Below, piece after piece: positions 51,324 to 59,498 of a stretch of DNA of 64,000 nucleotides (positions are counted from its first letter, which is position 1; every line of letters starts with the position of its first letter). The position numbers were made by a program, and so were the translations under genes. The notes under the pieces are model-generated. The model had not been told where the DNA came from, searched no databases, and was given only the letters and a program-made list of their open reading frames with translations. The stretch is taken from assembly GCF_035967765.1 (NCBI RefSeq), contig NZ_JAYWIT010000021.1; one strand, 5' to 3'. Source of the stretch: Conexibacter stalactiti. Lineage in GTDB: Bacteria > Actinomycetota > Thermoleophilia > Solirubrobacterales > Solirubrobacteraceae.

Positions 51324-53568
51324 GCGGGGTGCCTTCGCGCGGGGCGCCGCGACGGGCCTGGTACTGCCACACGAGCGCGCCGAGCAACAGCAGCAGGCCG
51401 AGCCCGACGAGCGCGCCGACGCGGTGGATCGAGGTCAGCGTCGCGAGGTCGACGACGAAGACCTTGCCGGTCGTCACGAGCAGCAGCACGAGCGCGGTCA
51501 GCCGCACCTCAGCTCTGCGCAGCGCGATCCCGGCGGCGAGGCCGCCGACGCCCGCGAGCGCCCACAGCACCGTCAGCGCCAACTGCCCCTGCTCGCCGCC
51601 GCTGACGGCGCCGACGACCAGCCCGGAGGCGAGCGTCAGCGCGCTGAGCGCGGCGCCGGCGTGGAGGCCGAGCGCGAGCTGGCGGTCGGCGCCGCGGGCG
51701 AGCTTGACCGCCGCGGCGGCGAGCGCGCCGAGCGCGAGCGCGGCGTCGGCCGGCCGCGGGAAGCCGTCGGCGAGCAGCGTCGGCGGCGTCACGAGCACGA
51801 TCGCCAGCACGCTCGCGAAGCCGAGCACGATGAACGACGCCGGCTTCGCGACGCCGGCGTCGCGCGCGTCGCGGCGGCCGACGAGCTGCAGCGCGACGGC
51901 CTCGGCGGCGAGCGCGGCGACGAGCGGGCCGCCGTCGAGCAGCACGCCGGTCAGGAAGACGAGCGAGGCGATCCCGATCGCGTCGCAGCTCAGCGCGACG
52001 GCGTTGGGCAGGGCGGTGCGAGAGAGCGAGCGGGCGATCAGCGAGGCGGTCGTGCCGGCGAGCGCCAGCTCGAACGCGCCGAGCGGCGCGGTGCCGGCGC
52101 CGAGCGCCTCGGGCGAGACGGCGACGAAGGCGTGCGCGAGCGCGAGCACGAGGTGGCCGGCCATGCCGGTGAGCGCGAGCAACTGCTCGTCCTCGTCGAG
52201 GAAACAGCGCACGAGGTAGGCGGCGCCGGCGGCGCTGCCGGTCCAGACGAGGCCGAGCACGAGTCCGTCGAGCATCGAGGCGGCGGCGATGTCGCCGAGC
52301 ACGACGCCGACGCCGATCAGCAGCAGCGTGACCTCGCGGTTGACGGCGGTGCGGCGCAGCGCGAGGCCGGCGACGACGTGGGCGACGGCGAGCGCGAGCA
52401 GCCAGCAATGACCGAGCGTCTCCTGGCCGTGCTCGGCGCAGGCGAACCAGCCGACGACGGCGAGCGCGGCAGCGACGACGAGCAGGATCAGCGCTGAGAC
52501 GGGGCTCGGCTTGGCGCCCTTGGCGCGCAGCTCCCAGCCGATCGCGGCGAGCGAGGAGACGACCGCGAAGCCGGCGAGCACGGCGAGCACGCCGAGCGGA
52601 TCGGTCGCCTCCGTCAGCGCCCAGAAGGCGATCTGCGGGAGCGCGAGCAGCAGCAGGCCGGCGCGCAGCCAGCTCCAGCGCTGCCAGACGAGGACGCCGG
52701 CGGCCGACGCGGAGGCGGCGAGCACGAGCACGGCGGTGCCGCCGGTCGGCACCGCGCCGAAGAGGAGGGGGGCTGCGAGCCCGCCGAGCAGGCCGAGCGC
52801 GGCGATCCCCTGCGAGTCGCGCTGGACGGCGATGGCTGTTCCGGCGGCGCCGACGGCGAGCGCGATCAGCGCCGCGAGCACGCCGGGGATCAGCTGGTGG
52901 ACGGGGCCGGCCATGCCGGCGGTGACGAAGCCGCCGCCGATCGCGGCGGCGAGCAGCGCGTTGGAGGTGATGTGGTGCTTGATCCGCAGGCCCGCGAGCG
53001 CGAGCGCGGCCGAGATCGCGGCGGCGGCGCCGGTCCGCTCCCAGGCGCCGAACCAGCCGTTGGAGACGGCGATCCCGGCCAGCAGCGCGAGTCCGAGCAC
53101 GAGCGCGGCGCCACCGATCCAGGCGATCAGACGACCGCCGACGAGCGCTTCGAAGGCGGCCGCGTCGAACGGCTTGTGCTGCGGCGCCGCCGGCCCGCCG
53201 GTGACGGCCCCGTCGACGGCGCGCGCCGCGCTGCGAGCGGCGTTGGTCGCCGCCCGCGTTCGCCCGCGCGGCCCGTCCTGCGCGCCGGCGCCGGCCGCAT
53301 CGCCGTCGCCAGCGCTCGCGCCGCCGCACGCGGCGTCGCTCGTCGTCTCCTCGCCGCGCGCCGTGTCGCTCGGCCCACGAGTTCGCTCGGCCTCCAACTC
53401 CCGCTCCGCAGCCCGCCGGCGCGCCTCCATCGCGCGCTCCTGCGCCCGCCGCAGCGCCTCGTTCGTCGACGGCTCTGTTTGCGCAGTGTGCGGCGCAGCT
53501 TGCGCAGTTCGCGGCGCGTCGTCCACGCCCTCCGGCGCGTTCTGCGTCCCCGTGCCCTTTGCGTCCAT
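51316..53568 (-). CDS. DUF2339 multi-pass membrane protein
   Basis: 750 residues. The N-terminal ~130 residues are cytosolic, charged and partly coiled (EALRRAQERAMEARRRAAERELEAERTR), with PHKPF-like linker before the first membrane helix. FEALVGGRLIAWIGGAALVLGLALLAGIAVSNGWF begins the DUF2339 region; about 20 hydrophobic helices follow to the C-terminus. The family has no established function. The ATG at 53568 has a strong GGGAGAAG Shine-Dalgarno sequence. It is divergent from the tetR gene, and a five-site operator array in between makes it the evident target of that repressor. Confidence 0.88.
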   Translation of the reverse strand: MDAKGTGTQNAPEGVDDAPRTAQAAPHTAQTEPSTNEALRRAQERAMEARRRAAERELEAERTRGPSDTARGEETTSDAACGGASAGDGDAAGAGAQDGPRGRTRAATNAARSAARAVDGAVTGGPAAPQHKPFDAAAFEALVGGRLIAWIGGAALVLGLALLAGIAVSNGWFGAWERTGAAAAISAALALAGLRIKHHITSNALLAAAIGGGFVTAGMAGPVHQLIPGVLAALIALAVGAAGTAIAVQRDSQGIAALGLLGGLAAPLLFGAVPTGGTAVLVLAASASAAGVLVWQRWSWLRAGLLLLALPQIAFWALTEATDPLGVLAVLAGFAVVSSLAAIGWELRAKGAKPSPVSALILLVVAAALAVVGWFACAEHGQETLGHCWLLALAVAHVVAGLALRRTAVNREVTLLLIGVGVVLGDIAAASMLDGLVLGLVWTGSAAGAAYLVRCFLDEDEQLLALTGMAGHLVLALAHAFVAVSPEALGAGTAPLGAFELALAGTTASLIARSLSRTALPNAVALSCDAIGIASLVFLTGVLLDGGPLVAALAAEAVALQLVGRRDARDAGVAKPASFIVLGFASVLAIVLVTPPTLLADGFPRPADAALALGALAAAAVKLARGADRQLALGLHAGAALSALTLASGLVVGAVSGGEQGQLALTVLWALAGVGGLAAGIALRRAEVRLTALVLLLVTTGKVFVVDLATLTSIHRVGALVGLGLLLLLGALVWQYQARRGAPREGTPLS

Positions 53569-53587
53569 GGTGCTTCTCCCCTTTCGT

Positions 53588-53715
53588 TGACCAGCGGTCA
53601 GCAAGCTCATGGCGCGGCAACCTAGCAGCACTGTCGACCGCAGGTCAACAGCTTCTCGACCGACGGTCAGCAATCTGTCAACCGGCGGTCAGGAAGCTGT
53701 CGACCGAAGGTCGAC
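53588..53715. promoter_or_regulatory. five-site operator array between the DUF2339 gene and tetR
   Basis: Five dyads of the form GACC-N3-GGTC (consensus GTYGACC-N3-GGTCRAC) have centres at 53594, 53641, 53663, 53685 and 53707: four spaced exactly 22 bp and one 47 bp away. Site 5 (53699-53715, GTCGACCGAAGGTCGAC) is a perfect 17-bp palindrome. Site 4 has AACC in its left half. Site 2 overlaps the leftward -35, site 5 the rightward -35, and site 1 lies within the DUF2339 leader. Confidence 0.85.
53619..53648 (-). promoter_or_regulatory. promoter TTGACC-N18-TAGGTT for the DUF2339 gene
   Basis: On the minus strand the -35 TTGACC (53648-53643) is part of operator site 2 and the -10 TAGGTT (53624-53619) follows after 18 bp. 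The expected leader is about 44 nt and contains operator site 1 and the Shine-Dalgarno sequence. Confidence 0.65.
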
Positions 53716-53722
53716 AGGCTGG

Positions 53723-53728
53723 TAAGAT
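53723..53728 (+). promoter_or_regulatory. -10 element TAAGAT for tetR
   Basis: TAAGAT lies 7 bases before the tetR ATG at 53736. The matching -35 (TCGACC, 53700-53705) is inside operator site 5, so autorepression is expected. Confidence 0.6.
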
Positions 53729-53735
53729 CGGACGC

Positions 53736-54389
53736 ATGCCACCTCGCGCCTATCGGCGGCTGGAAAGCGACGAGCGCCGCCGGCTGCTCGTCGAACGGGC
53801 GACCGAGCTGTTCGGCGAGTTCGGCTACGAGGAGCTGTCGATGTCGCGGATCGCCCGCGAGGCCGGCATCTCGAAGCCGCTGCTCTATCACTATTTCCCG
53901 GGAAAGCGGGCGCTCTTCGCGGCCGCGCTCGAGCGGGCGGCGGAGGAGTTGAGCGCGGCGACCGAGCCCGACCCGTCAAAGCCCGCGGTCGAGCAGATCG
54001 GCGCCAGCCTGCTGGCATTCCTCGAGTGGATCGACGCCCACCGCGCGGCGTACGCGAAGCTGCTGCGCAGTCTCGCTGTCGCGGAGGTGCGCGAGCTCGT
54101 CGACGGCGTGCGCGAGCAGACGGTGCAGCGCGTGCTCGACGGCCTCGGCCCGGAGGGGGGAGGCGACCGCCCGGCCGCCCGCGCCGCGGTGCAGGGCTGG
54201 CTGTGGTCGATCGACGGCGCCTGCCTCGCCTGGATCGAGGGCGAGCTGCCGCTGACGCCCGCCGAGCTGCAGGGCGTGCTGCTCGGCTCGCTCGGCGGCG
54301 CGCTGATGGGCGCCGGCGCCACGCTGCCCGTCGCCGGCGCCACGCTGCCCGTCGCCGCCGCGCCCGCGCCCGCGTCCGCGGCTCCCTGA
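53736..54389 (+). CDS. TetR-family repressor of the DUF2339 gene (predicted)
   Basis: 217 residues. The N-terminal HTH is textbook: RRRLLVERATELFGEFGYEELSMSRIAREAGISKPLLYHYFPGKRALFAAALERA (recognition helix about residues 42-52). The ligand domain is helical, with a C-terminal 8-residue duplication GATLPVA-GATLPVA caused by a DNA direct repeat (about 54317-54356). It is transcribed leaderless from a promoter overlapping operator site 5. The array of sites and divergent layout make autoregulation and control of the DUF2339 gene the simplest reading. Confidence 0.92.
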   Translation: MPPRAYRRLESDERRRLLVERATELFGEFGYEELSMSRIAREAGISKPLLYHYFPGKRALFAAALERAAEELSAATEPDPSKPAVEQIGASLLAFLEWIDAHRAAYAKLLRSLAVAEVRELVDGVREQTVQRVLDGLGPEGGGDRPAARAAVQGWLWSIDGACLAWIEGELPLTPAELQGVLLGSLGGALMGAGATLPVAGATLPVAAAPAPASAAP

Positions 54390-54408
54390 GTCGCCTCACC
54401 CGGTCACC

Positions 54409-54443
54409 GCGGGTCTGTGTACCTCGGAGGTGCACGGACCCGC
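54409..54443 (+). terminator. terminator hairpin after tetR
   Basis: Arms 54409-54425 and 54427-54443 form a 17-bp stem with two U-G pairs on the plus strand around one central base. No T-run follows, as is common in high-GC actinobacteria. Confidence 0.7.
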
Positions 54444-54536
54444 GCTCATCCCGGTCGGCGCGCTCCAAACCGCGTCGGCGCGCCACGAAAACCTCTCGAC
54501 GGCCCACACAATGGGCGTACGTGGTTGATCACCTCC

Positions 54537-54574
54537 GTCAATCGGTTGACTTCGACCACAAACGCTCATACAGT
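54537..54574 (+). promoter_or_regulatory. promoter TTGACT-N17-TACAGT with overlapping dyad
   Basis: The -35 TTGACT (54546-54551) and -10 TACAGT (54569-54574) are ideally spaced. A perfect dyad GTCAA-TCGG-TTGAC (54537-54550) overlaps the -35. The expected leader of ~53 nt holds a GGAGAG Shine-Dalgarno sequence. No other signal is seen in the gap 54444-54633. Confidence 0.75.
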
Positions 54575-54633
54575 CGCGCCAACCCGTGGGGACGGGAACC
54601 CCGCGACGCCAGTTGACGTGAGGAGAGAGACGA

Positions 54634-57600
54634 ATGGGTGAACGAGGCGATCGAGCCGGCGACGAGCGCCGCTCGCACGGCCACGACGAGCACGACGCGC
54701 GGACGACCGGGCTCTCCCGCCGCCGCCTGCTGCAGCTCGGTGCCGCCACCGGCGCCGGCGCGCTCGCCGCATCAAGCAGCGACGCGCTCGCCCACGGCAT
54801 CGGCGGTCATGGCCACTACGGCCACGGCCACGGCGCCCACGTCGCCTGGAGCCCGCGCGCCGGCCGCTTCGCCGACCCCGCCCGCTCCGTCCAGCCGAAG
54901 TTCCGCTGGTGGTGGCCGCACGGCCACGTCGACGTGCGCGAGATCGAGCGCGAGATCGACCAGATCGCCGACGCCGGCTTCGGCGGCGTCGAGATCGAGG
55001 ACGTCCACCACAGCGTCAAGACGCCGCTGGACCCCGACAACACCGGCTGGGGCACGCCCGCCTGGGTCAACGCCGTCGAGGCCGCGCTCAAGCGCGCGAA
55101 GAAGCGCGACATGACCGTCGACATCGGCATTGGCCCGAGCTGGCCGGCCGCCACGCCGACGATCACGCCGGACAGCCTCGGCGCCGTCAAGGAGGTCGCC
55201 CACGGCCTCGTCGAGCTGGCCGCCGGCGCCGCCTACGACGGCCCGGTCCCCGCGCCGGTCGTGGCGCCCCACGGCTCGGTCACGCAGAAGACGCTGCTGC
55301 GCGTCGAGGCGGCCCGCGTCGTCGCCGGCAGAGTGACCACGAGACGGCCGGTCGGGATCGAGCGCGCGACGCTGACCGACCTCACGGCGACGGTCAGAGG
55401 CCACGACACCGCCACGCCCACGGTCGCCTTCACCGCGCCCGCCGAACCGGCGCCCGCAACCTGGGTGCTCGTCTCCTACTGGGAGCGGGGCTCCGGCCAG
55501 GAGCCCGAGGGCGGCCCGCACACGACGCCCGACTCGTTCGTGATCGACCACTTCAGCCGCGCCGGCACGCAGGCCGTGATCGACTACTGGAAGCAGACGA
55601 TGCTGACCCCCGCGGTCAAGCGGCTGCTGAGAGAGGCCGGCGGGATGCTGTTCGAGGACTCGCTGGAGATGGAGACGGACGCCACGCTGTGGACGCCCGA
55701 GATCCCGCAGGCGTTCGCCCAGCAGAAGAGCTACGAGCTGCTGCCGGTGCTCGCCGCCGTGATCGAGCAGGACGAGAAGTACGTCTTCGACTTCGACGAC
55801 GCGACCCACGGCCGCATCCGCACGGACTACAACGACGTGCTGTCGCAGCTGTACATCGACAACCACCTCGTGCCGCTGCAGCAGTGGGCACGGACGCTCG
55901 GCCTCGGCCTGCGCAACCAGCCGTACGGGCTGGAGACCGACGCGATCACGGTCGCCGCGATGCTCGACATCCCCGAGGGCGAGTCGCTCGGCTTCAAGAA
56001 CCTCGACGACTTCCGCTCGCTCGCGGGCGGCCGCGACATGGGCGGCAGAACCGTCCTCTCCAACGAGGCCGGCGGCCTCGCGGGCGGCGCCTACAGCACC
56101 GCCTGGGACGTGACGCTGAAGAGACTGACGCCGCAGTACGCCGCCGGCGTCAACCAGGCCGTCTTCCACGGCTTCTCCTACCGCGACGTGCCCGGCGTCA
56201 GATGGCCCGGCTTCGCCGCGTTCAGCCCCTACAACGGCACGCCCGGCTACGGCGAGGCGTGGGGTCCGCGCCAGCCGACGTGGGGCCATGTGCCCGACAT
56301 CTCCGGCTACCTCAGCCGCACGCAGCACGTCCTGCAGCTCGGCCGCAACCAGGTCGACGTCGCCAACTTCCGCCAGAAGGGCTACGCCGGCTCCGGCTTC
56401 GGCGCGCCGTGGCTGACCTCCGACGGCGTCCCGATCGGCTGGACGCACACGACGATCAGCCCGCGGCTGCTGCACTTCCCCAGCGCGCAGGTGCGCAACG
56501 GCCGCCTCGCGCCTGACGGCCCCAACTTCAAGGCGCTGATCTTCGAGGGCGACGCCTTCGCGGGTCGCGAGACGACGCTCCAGCTCGACAGCGCCGAGCG
56601 CCTGCTGGCGTTCGCGAAGGCCGGCCTGCCGATCGTCATGTCGGGCGACTGGTCGAACCCGAGAACGCCCGGCCTGCCGAAGGCCGGCGAGCTGGCGCAG
56701 CTGAAGGCGCTCGTCGACGAGCTGCTGTCACTGCCGAACGTCGTCAGAGTCGCCGACCGCCCGTTCATCGGCGAGGGCCTCGCGAGACTGGGGATCCAGC
56801 GCGACGTCGAGTTCGAGGGCAGATCGTCGCTGCAGAACGCGCACCGCGTCGACGGCGACGTCGACTTCTACTACCTCGCCAACGGCGACGCGTCGAGAAC
56901 GATGGACCATCTCGTCACGCTGCGGCCGACCAGCCGCCGCGAGATCGCGCCGTACGTGCTCGACGCGTGGACCGGCGAGATCGTGCCGGCCGCGCAGTAC
57001 GAGCGGCTCGCCGACGGCCGCGTCCGCCTGCGCGTGACGCTGAAGCCGGGCGAGACGACGATCGTCGCGCTCGCGCGCGTGCGCTGGTGGCAGGAGCTGC
57101 TCGGCCAGGACGTGCACGCGACGGCGACCGAGGCCGACGAGGTCCGCTACGACGACGGTCGCCTCGTCGTGCGCGACGCGCAGGCGGGCACGTACGCGAC
57201 GACGCTCTCCAACGGCCGCACGGTCAGAGCGACGATCGCGCAGGTGCCGGCGCCGCTGGCGCTGACGGGGTGGACGCTCGAGGTCGAGGACTGGCAGCCG
57301 GGCGCGCAGCCGTACGAGACGATCAGACCGCGCCGCGCGGTGCCGCTCAGCGCGCTCGCCGCGTGGCCGGCGATCGCGGGGCTGGAGGACGTCTCCGGCA
57401 TCGGCCGCTACAAGACGACGATCACGCTCGGGAGAGAGTGGAAGCGCGACGTCGGCGCCAAGCTCGACCTCGGCGAGGTGTTCGACACCTTCCGCGTGCG
57501 CGTCAACGGCAGACTGCTGCCGCCGCTGTCGCAGACCAACACGGTCGTCGACCTCGGCGATCGCCTGCAGCCCGGTAAGAACACGATCGAGGTCGAGGTC

Positions 57601-57732
57601 GCGACGACGCTCAACAATCGTCTGCGTGTCACCGATCCGACCATCTTCGGCGGCTCCAGACGGCAGAACTACGGCCTGATCGGGCCGGTCACGCTGACCC
57701 CGTACGGCCAGACGACGCTGCCCCGTCGCTAG
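54634..57732 (+). CDS. Tat-exported glycoside hydrolase, alpha-L-rhamnosidase-like (GH106 type)
   Basis: 1032 residues. A twin-arginine signal (LSRRRLLQLGAATGAGALAAS) ends near residue 50. The family start PKFRWWWPHGHVDVREIEREIDQIADAGFGGVEIEDV is typical of the GH106 group, which removes terminal L-rhamnose. A TIM-barrel body continues to about 700 (FEDSLEMETDATLWTPEI with candidate acidic residues; LSNEAGG; FHGFSYRDVPG), then beta-sandwich domains, the last resembling a galactose-binding fold (GIGRYKTTITLGREWKRDVGAKLDLGEVFDTFRVRVNGRLLPPL). It is monocistronic with its own dyad-bearing promoter and terminator, suggesting induction by a plant or microbial glycan. Confidence 0.88.
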   Translation: MGERGDRAGDERRSHGHDEHDARTTGLSRRRLLQLGAATGAGALAASSSDALAHGIGGHGHYGHGHGAHVAWSPRAGRFADPARSVQPKFRWWWPHGHVDVREIEREIDQIADAGFGGVEIEDVHHSVKTPLDPDNTGWGTPAWVNAVEAALKRAKKRDMTVDIGIGPSWPAATPTITPDSLGAVKEVAHGLVELAAGAAYDGPVPAPVVAPHGSVTQKTLLRVEAARVVAGRVTTRRPVGIERATLTDLTATVRGHDTATPTVAFTAPAEPAPATWVLVSYWERGSGQEPEGGPHTTPDSFVIDHFSRAGTQAVIDYWKQTMLTPAVKRLLREAGGMLFEDSLEMETDATLWTPEIPQAFAQQKSYELLPVLAAVIEQDEKYVFDFDDATHGRIRTDYNDVLSQLYIDNHLVPLQQWARTLGLGLRNQPYGLETDAITVAAMLDIPEGESLGFKNLDDFRSLAGGRDMGGRTVLSNEAGGLAGGAYSTAWDVTLKRLTPQYAAGVNQAVFHGFSYRDVPGVRWPGFAAFSPYNGTPGYGEAWGPRQPTWGHVPDISGYLSRTQHVLQLGRNQVDVANFRQKGYAGSGFGAPWLTSDGVPIGWTHTTISPRLLHFPSAQVRNGRLAPDGPNFKALIFEGDAFAGRETTLQLDSAERLLAFAKAGLPIVMSGDWSNPRTPGLPKAGELAQLKALVDELLSLPNVVRVADRPFIGEGLARLGIQRDVEFEGRSSLQNAHRVDGDVDFYYLANGDASRTMDHLVTLRPTSRREIAPYVLDAWTGEIVPAAQYERLADGRVRLRVTLKPGETTIVALARVRWWQELLGQDVHATATEADEVRYDDGRLVVRDAQAGTYATTLSNGRTVRATIAQVPAPLALTGWTLEVEDWQPGAQPYETIRPRRAVPLSALAAWPAIAGLEDVSGIGRYKTTITLGREWKRDVGAKLDLGEVFDTFRVRVNGRLLPPLSQTNTVVDLGDRLQPGKNTIEVEVATTLNNRLRVTDPTIFGGSRRQNYGLIGPVTLTPYGQTTLPRR

Positions 57733-57753
57733 GGGAGTCGGTCATTTGAGCTA

Positions 57754-57787
57754 CGGCGCGTTCTGGGCTTATGCGCAGAACGCGCCG
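57754..57787. terminator. perfect 12-bp hairpin between convergent genes
   Basis: CGGCGCGTTCTG (57754-57765) and its exact complement (57776-57787) with a 10-base loop. It serves the rhamnosidase-like gene and perhaps the convergent low-GC gene. Confidence 0.75.
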
Positions 57788-57829
57788 CAGCGCGGTCGCT
57801 ACCCGGCTCTGGTTAAGCTAGTTATTGAC

Positions 57830-58432
57830 CTATATTAGGGTTACTCTAGGGTGTGGCGGTTGGATGGCCAGGATGCCGGAGAGGCTAGCGGCGGCTGGGC
57901 ATGCCACGCCGGTCACTGAAAGCGTCCCAGGGGTGGATACAGTAATGCTTGTGATCGCCTGAGTAGCGGGATTCCGGCTGAAGACCATTCGTACCCCGAG
58001 TCTGTTGTATAGGCACTGAGCGCCAATGGAGTACGAGATTAGAAATCCTGGCCCGCTGGAGCGAACGTCGGTCGTTATGCTGCTTATGTTGGGTAGTGAG
58101 CTGGCAAACGACGTATGACTAAGGATGACGCCGTTTAGGACGACGTAGCTTCTGATCGCGGCTGTGCATCCCGAGGGAGTTACGACGCCGGTTAGTAGGA
58201 TTGTCGCTATCGGGGTGCCTGCAGTTTTAATTATAGATCTGGGTGTTAGCATGCCCAGAGTGATCGTGCACGTGTATGTGAGTCCTGAAGCTGACAGTGA
58301 AAGCGTGCCGCTTGCTGTGAAGTTTGTGGCTGAGATTGAGAGTCTGGTCGCGGTGGCTGAGTTGACGGCGGTCCCGAATGCGACTGCTGCGACGATGGCG
58401 ACGAGCAGGCTTTGGATCCGGTTGGTGGGCAT
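57830..58432 (-). CDS. low-GC small secreted protein, 200 aa
   Basis: A signal peptide (IQSLLVAIVAAVAFGTAVNSATA) precedes a Ser/Thr/Ile-rich, beta-type mature protein with four Cys (Cys54, Cys89, Cys143 and Cys181) that could form two disulfides. I recognise no family. Base composition is unlike everything around it: two 60-base lines counted here give 57% and 48% GC against more than 70% nearby, and codons such as ATA, ACT, GTT and CTA are common. Foreign origin or membership of a low-GC accessory gene class is likely. It has the best consensus promoter in the window and a hairpin over its start codon. Confidence 0.8.
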   Translation of the reverse strand: MPTNRIQSLLVAIVAAVAFGTAVNSATATRLSISATNFTASGTLSLSASGLTYTCTITLGMLTPRSIIKTAGTPIATILLTGVVTPSGCTAAIRSYVVLNGVILSHTSFASSLPNISSITTDVRSSGPGFLISYSIGAQCLYNRLGVRMVFSRNPATQAITSITVSTPGTLSVTGVACPAAASLSGILAIQPPHPRVTLI

Positions 58433-58447
58433 CGGAGGTCTCCGATG
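58430..58447 (-). promoter_or_regulatory. hairpin enclosing the Shine-Dalgarno sequence and start codon
   Basis: CATCGGAG and CTCCGATG are exact complements two bases apart. In the mRNA the left arm holds GGAG, 7 bases before the ATG, and the right arm ends in the ATG itself, so folding would hide both. Confidence 0.5.
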
Positions 58448-58539
58448 TGCGGTGACGGGTGTGCGCGCACGCTGTCGGCGTTTTCGCTGGTCCCCTCCTC
58501 GATGCTGGGTGTGTGCCGGCTTCCGTGGGGCGCTTGTTC

Positions 58540-58568
58540 AACCTATAGTCAGAATTCCGGTCTGTCAA
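58540..58568 (-). promoter_or_regulatory. consensus promoter TTGACA-N17-TAGGTT
   Basis: Minus strand: -35 TTGACA (58568-58563), 17-bp spacer, -10 TAGGTT (58545-58540). The transcript would begin near 58533 with a ~100-nt leader before the ATG at 58432. This is the only perfect -35 seen in the window. Confidence 0.8.
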
Positions 58569-58607
58569 CGAGGTGGTCAGCCCCTCGCGGCGGGGCCGCC
58601 GCGTGCG

Positions 58608-58613
58608 TAGCAT
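58608..58613 (+). promoter_or_regulatory. -10 element TAGCAT
   Basis: TAGCAT lies 7 bases before the GTG at 58621. Confidence 0.5.
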
Positions 58614-58620
58614 CGGAGCT

Positions 58621-59136
58621 GTGAGCGCCGAGACGACCCCGAGACTGCTGGAGCACCTGCTCGCCACCGACGGCGAGGCGCTCGGCGATCTCTCGACGTG
58701 GCTGCACGACGGCGACGCCGAGCTGAGAGGGATCAGCTGGGATCCGGTCACGCGCGCGCTGATCGTGCCGTTCGCGCAGGAGCCGTTCGGCGCGGGCGGG
58801 CTGCAGCCGCGGCATGTGCGGCGGACGTGGTTCTTCGACGAGTACGAGCTGCCGATGCTGGCGTGCCGGCTGATCGTGCACGGCGCGGGCAGACCGCGCA
58901 GCCGCGACGAGCTGTCCGACCGCCAGTGGGTGGGACTGCTGGGGATCGCCCACTACGAGGCGATCGCGGCGCTGCGGATCGAGTTCGGCGACGGCGGCTG
59001 GCTGGAGGTGCCGGTCAGATCGCTGTTCGTCGAGCTGGAGGTGAGTGACGTCGTCGTGACGGTCGCGCGGCGGCGCGTCGGCCGCTGGATACCGTTCTCC
59101 TCGACGTCATACGCCAGACGGCGCGGACCCGCGTAG
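58621..59136 (+). CDS. hypothetical protein, 171 aa
   Basis: Not recognised. It reads as an alpha/beta protein with an immunity-protein or DUF-like flavour (LEHLLATDGEALGDLSTWLHDGDAELRGISWDP; RIEFGDGGWLEVPVRSLFVELEVSDVVVTVARRRVG). There is no signal peptide or membrane helix. The GTG start is set by the hexamer 7 bases upstream; an earlier ATG at 58573 lies before the promoter. Monocistronic. Confidence 0.72.
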   Translation: MSAETTPRLLEHLLATDGEALGDLSTWLHDGDAELRGISWDPVTRALIVPFAQEPFGAGGLQPRHVRRTWFFDEYELPMLACRLIVHGAGRPRSRDELSDRQWVGLLGIAHYEAIAALRIEFGDGGWLEVPVRSLFVELEVSDVVVTVARRRVGRWIPFSSTSYARRRGPA

Positions 59137-59157
59137 CGCGGGCCGGGGACGACCTGC

Positions 59158-59340
59158 CTAGCGCAGGTCGCCGGTGGCGCCGGTCAGCTCGCGCGCGTCG
59201 CGCAGGTCCAGGCGCGGCGAGGAGCAGCTGTCGTCGTGGCAGACGACGGTGTGACCACTGTTGCCGGCGTGGAAGTGGACCGGCTCCGGGCGGGTGCTGG
59301 AATCGAAGATGTTGCGTACGGCGGAGATGAGTGCGGCCAT
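59158..59340 (-). CDS. hypothetical small protein, 60 aa
   Basis: MAALISAVRNIFDSSTRPEPVHFHAGNSG leads to VVCHDDSCSSPRLDLRD, with two Cys five residues apart and three His, a possible small metal-binding or redox peptide. I know no family. A GGGGGA stretch 8 bases before the ATG could act as Shine-Dalgarno sequence. TACCTT at 59383-59388 is a candidate -10 giving a ~36-nt leader. The coding frame uses local codons. Confidence 0.6.
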   Translation of the reverse strand: MAALISAVRNIFDSSTRPEPVHFHAGNSGHTVVCHDDSCSSPRLDLRDARELTGATGDLR

Positions 59341-59382
59341 GGTGTGGTTCCCCCAGGTGATTGGTGTCTCAGTGCACTCATC

Positions 59383-59388
59383 AAGGTA
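59383..59388 (-). promoter_or_regulatory. candidate -10 TACCTT for the 60-aa gene
   Basis: Minus strand, 42 bases before the ATG at 59340. Confidence 0.35.
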
Positions 59389-59481
59389 CGGACGACGCAC
59401 CGGTGTCACTGTGAGCGTCCGCACGAAACCTGTGTGACGGTGAACACGCACCTTCGATCACGGCAGCAGGCGCGCGTCTCC

Positions 59482-59487
59482 TACAGT
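59482..59487 (+). promoter_or_regulatory. -10 element TACAGT
   Basis: TACAGT lies 11 bases before the GTG at 59499, a slightly longer gap than usual here. Confidence 0.4.
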
Positions 59488-59498
59488 GGGAGAGCACC

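Noticed and set aside
58164..58610. Plus-strand frame antisense to the low-GC secreted gene
   Set aside because: The minus-strand frame has a signal peptide, a consensus promoter and a Shine-Dalgarno sequence; the plus-strand frame has none.
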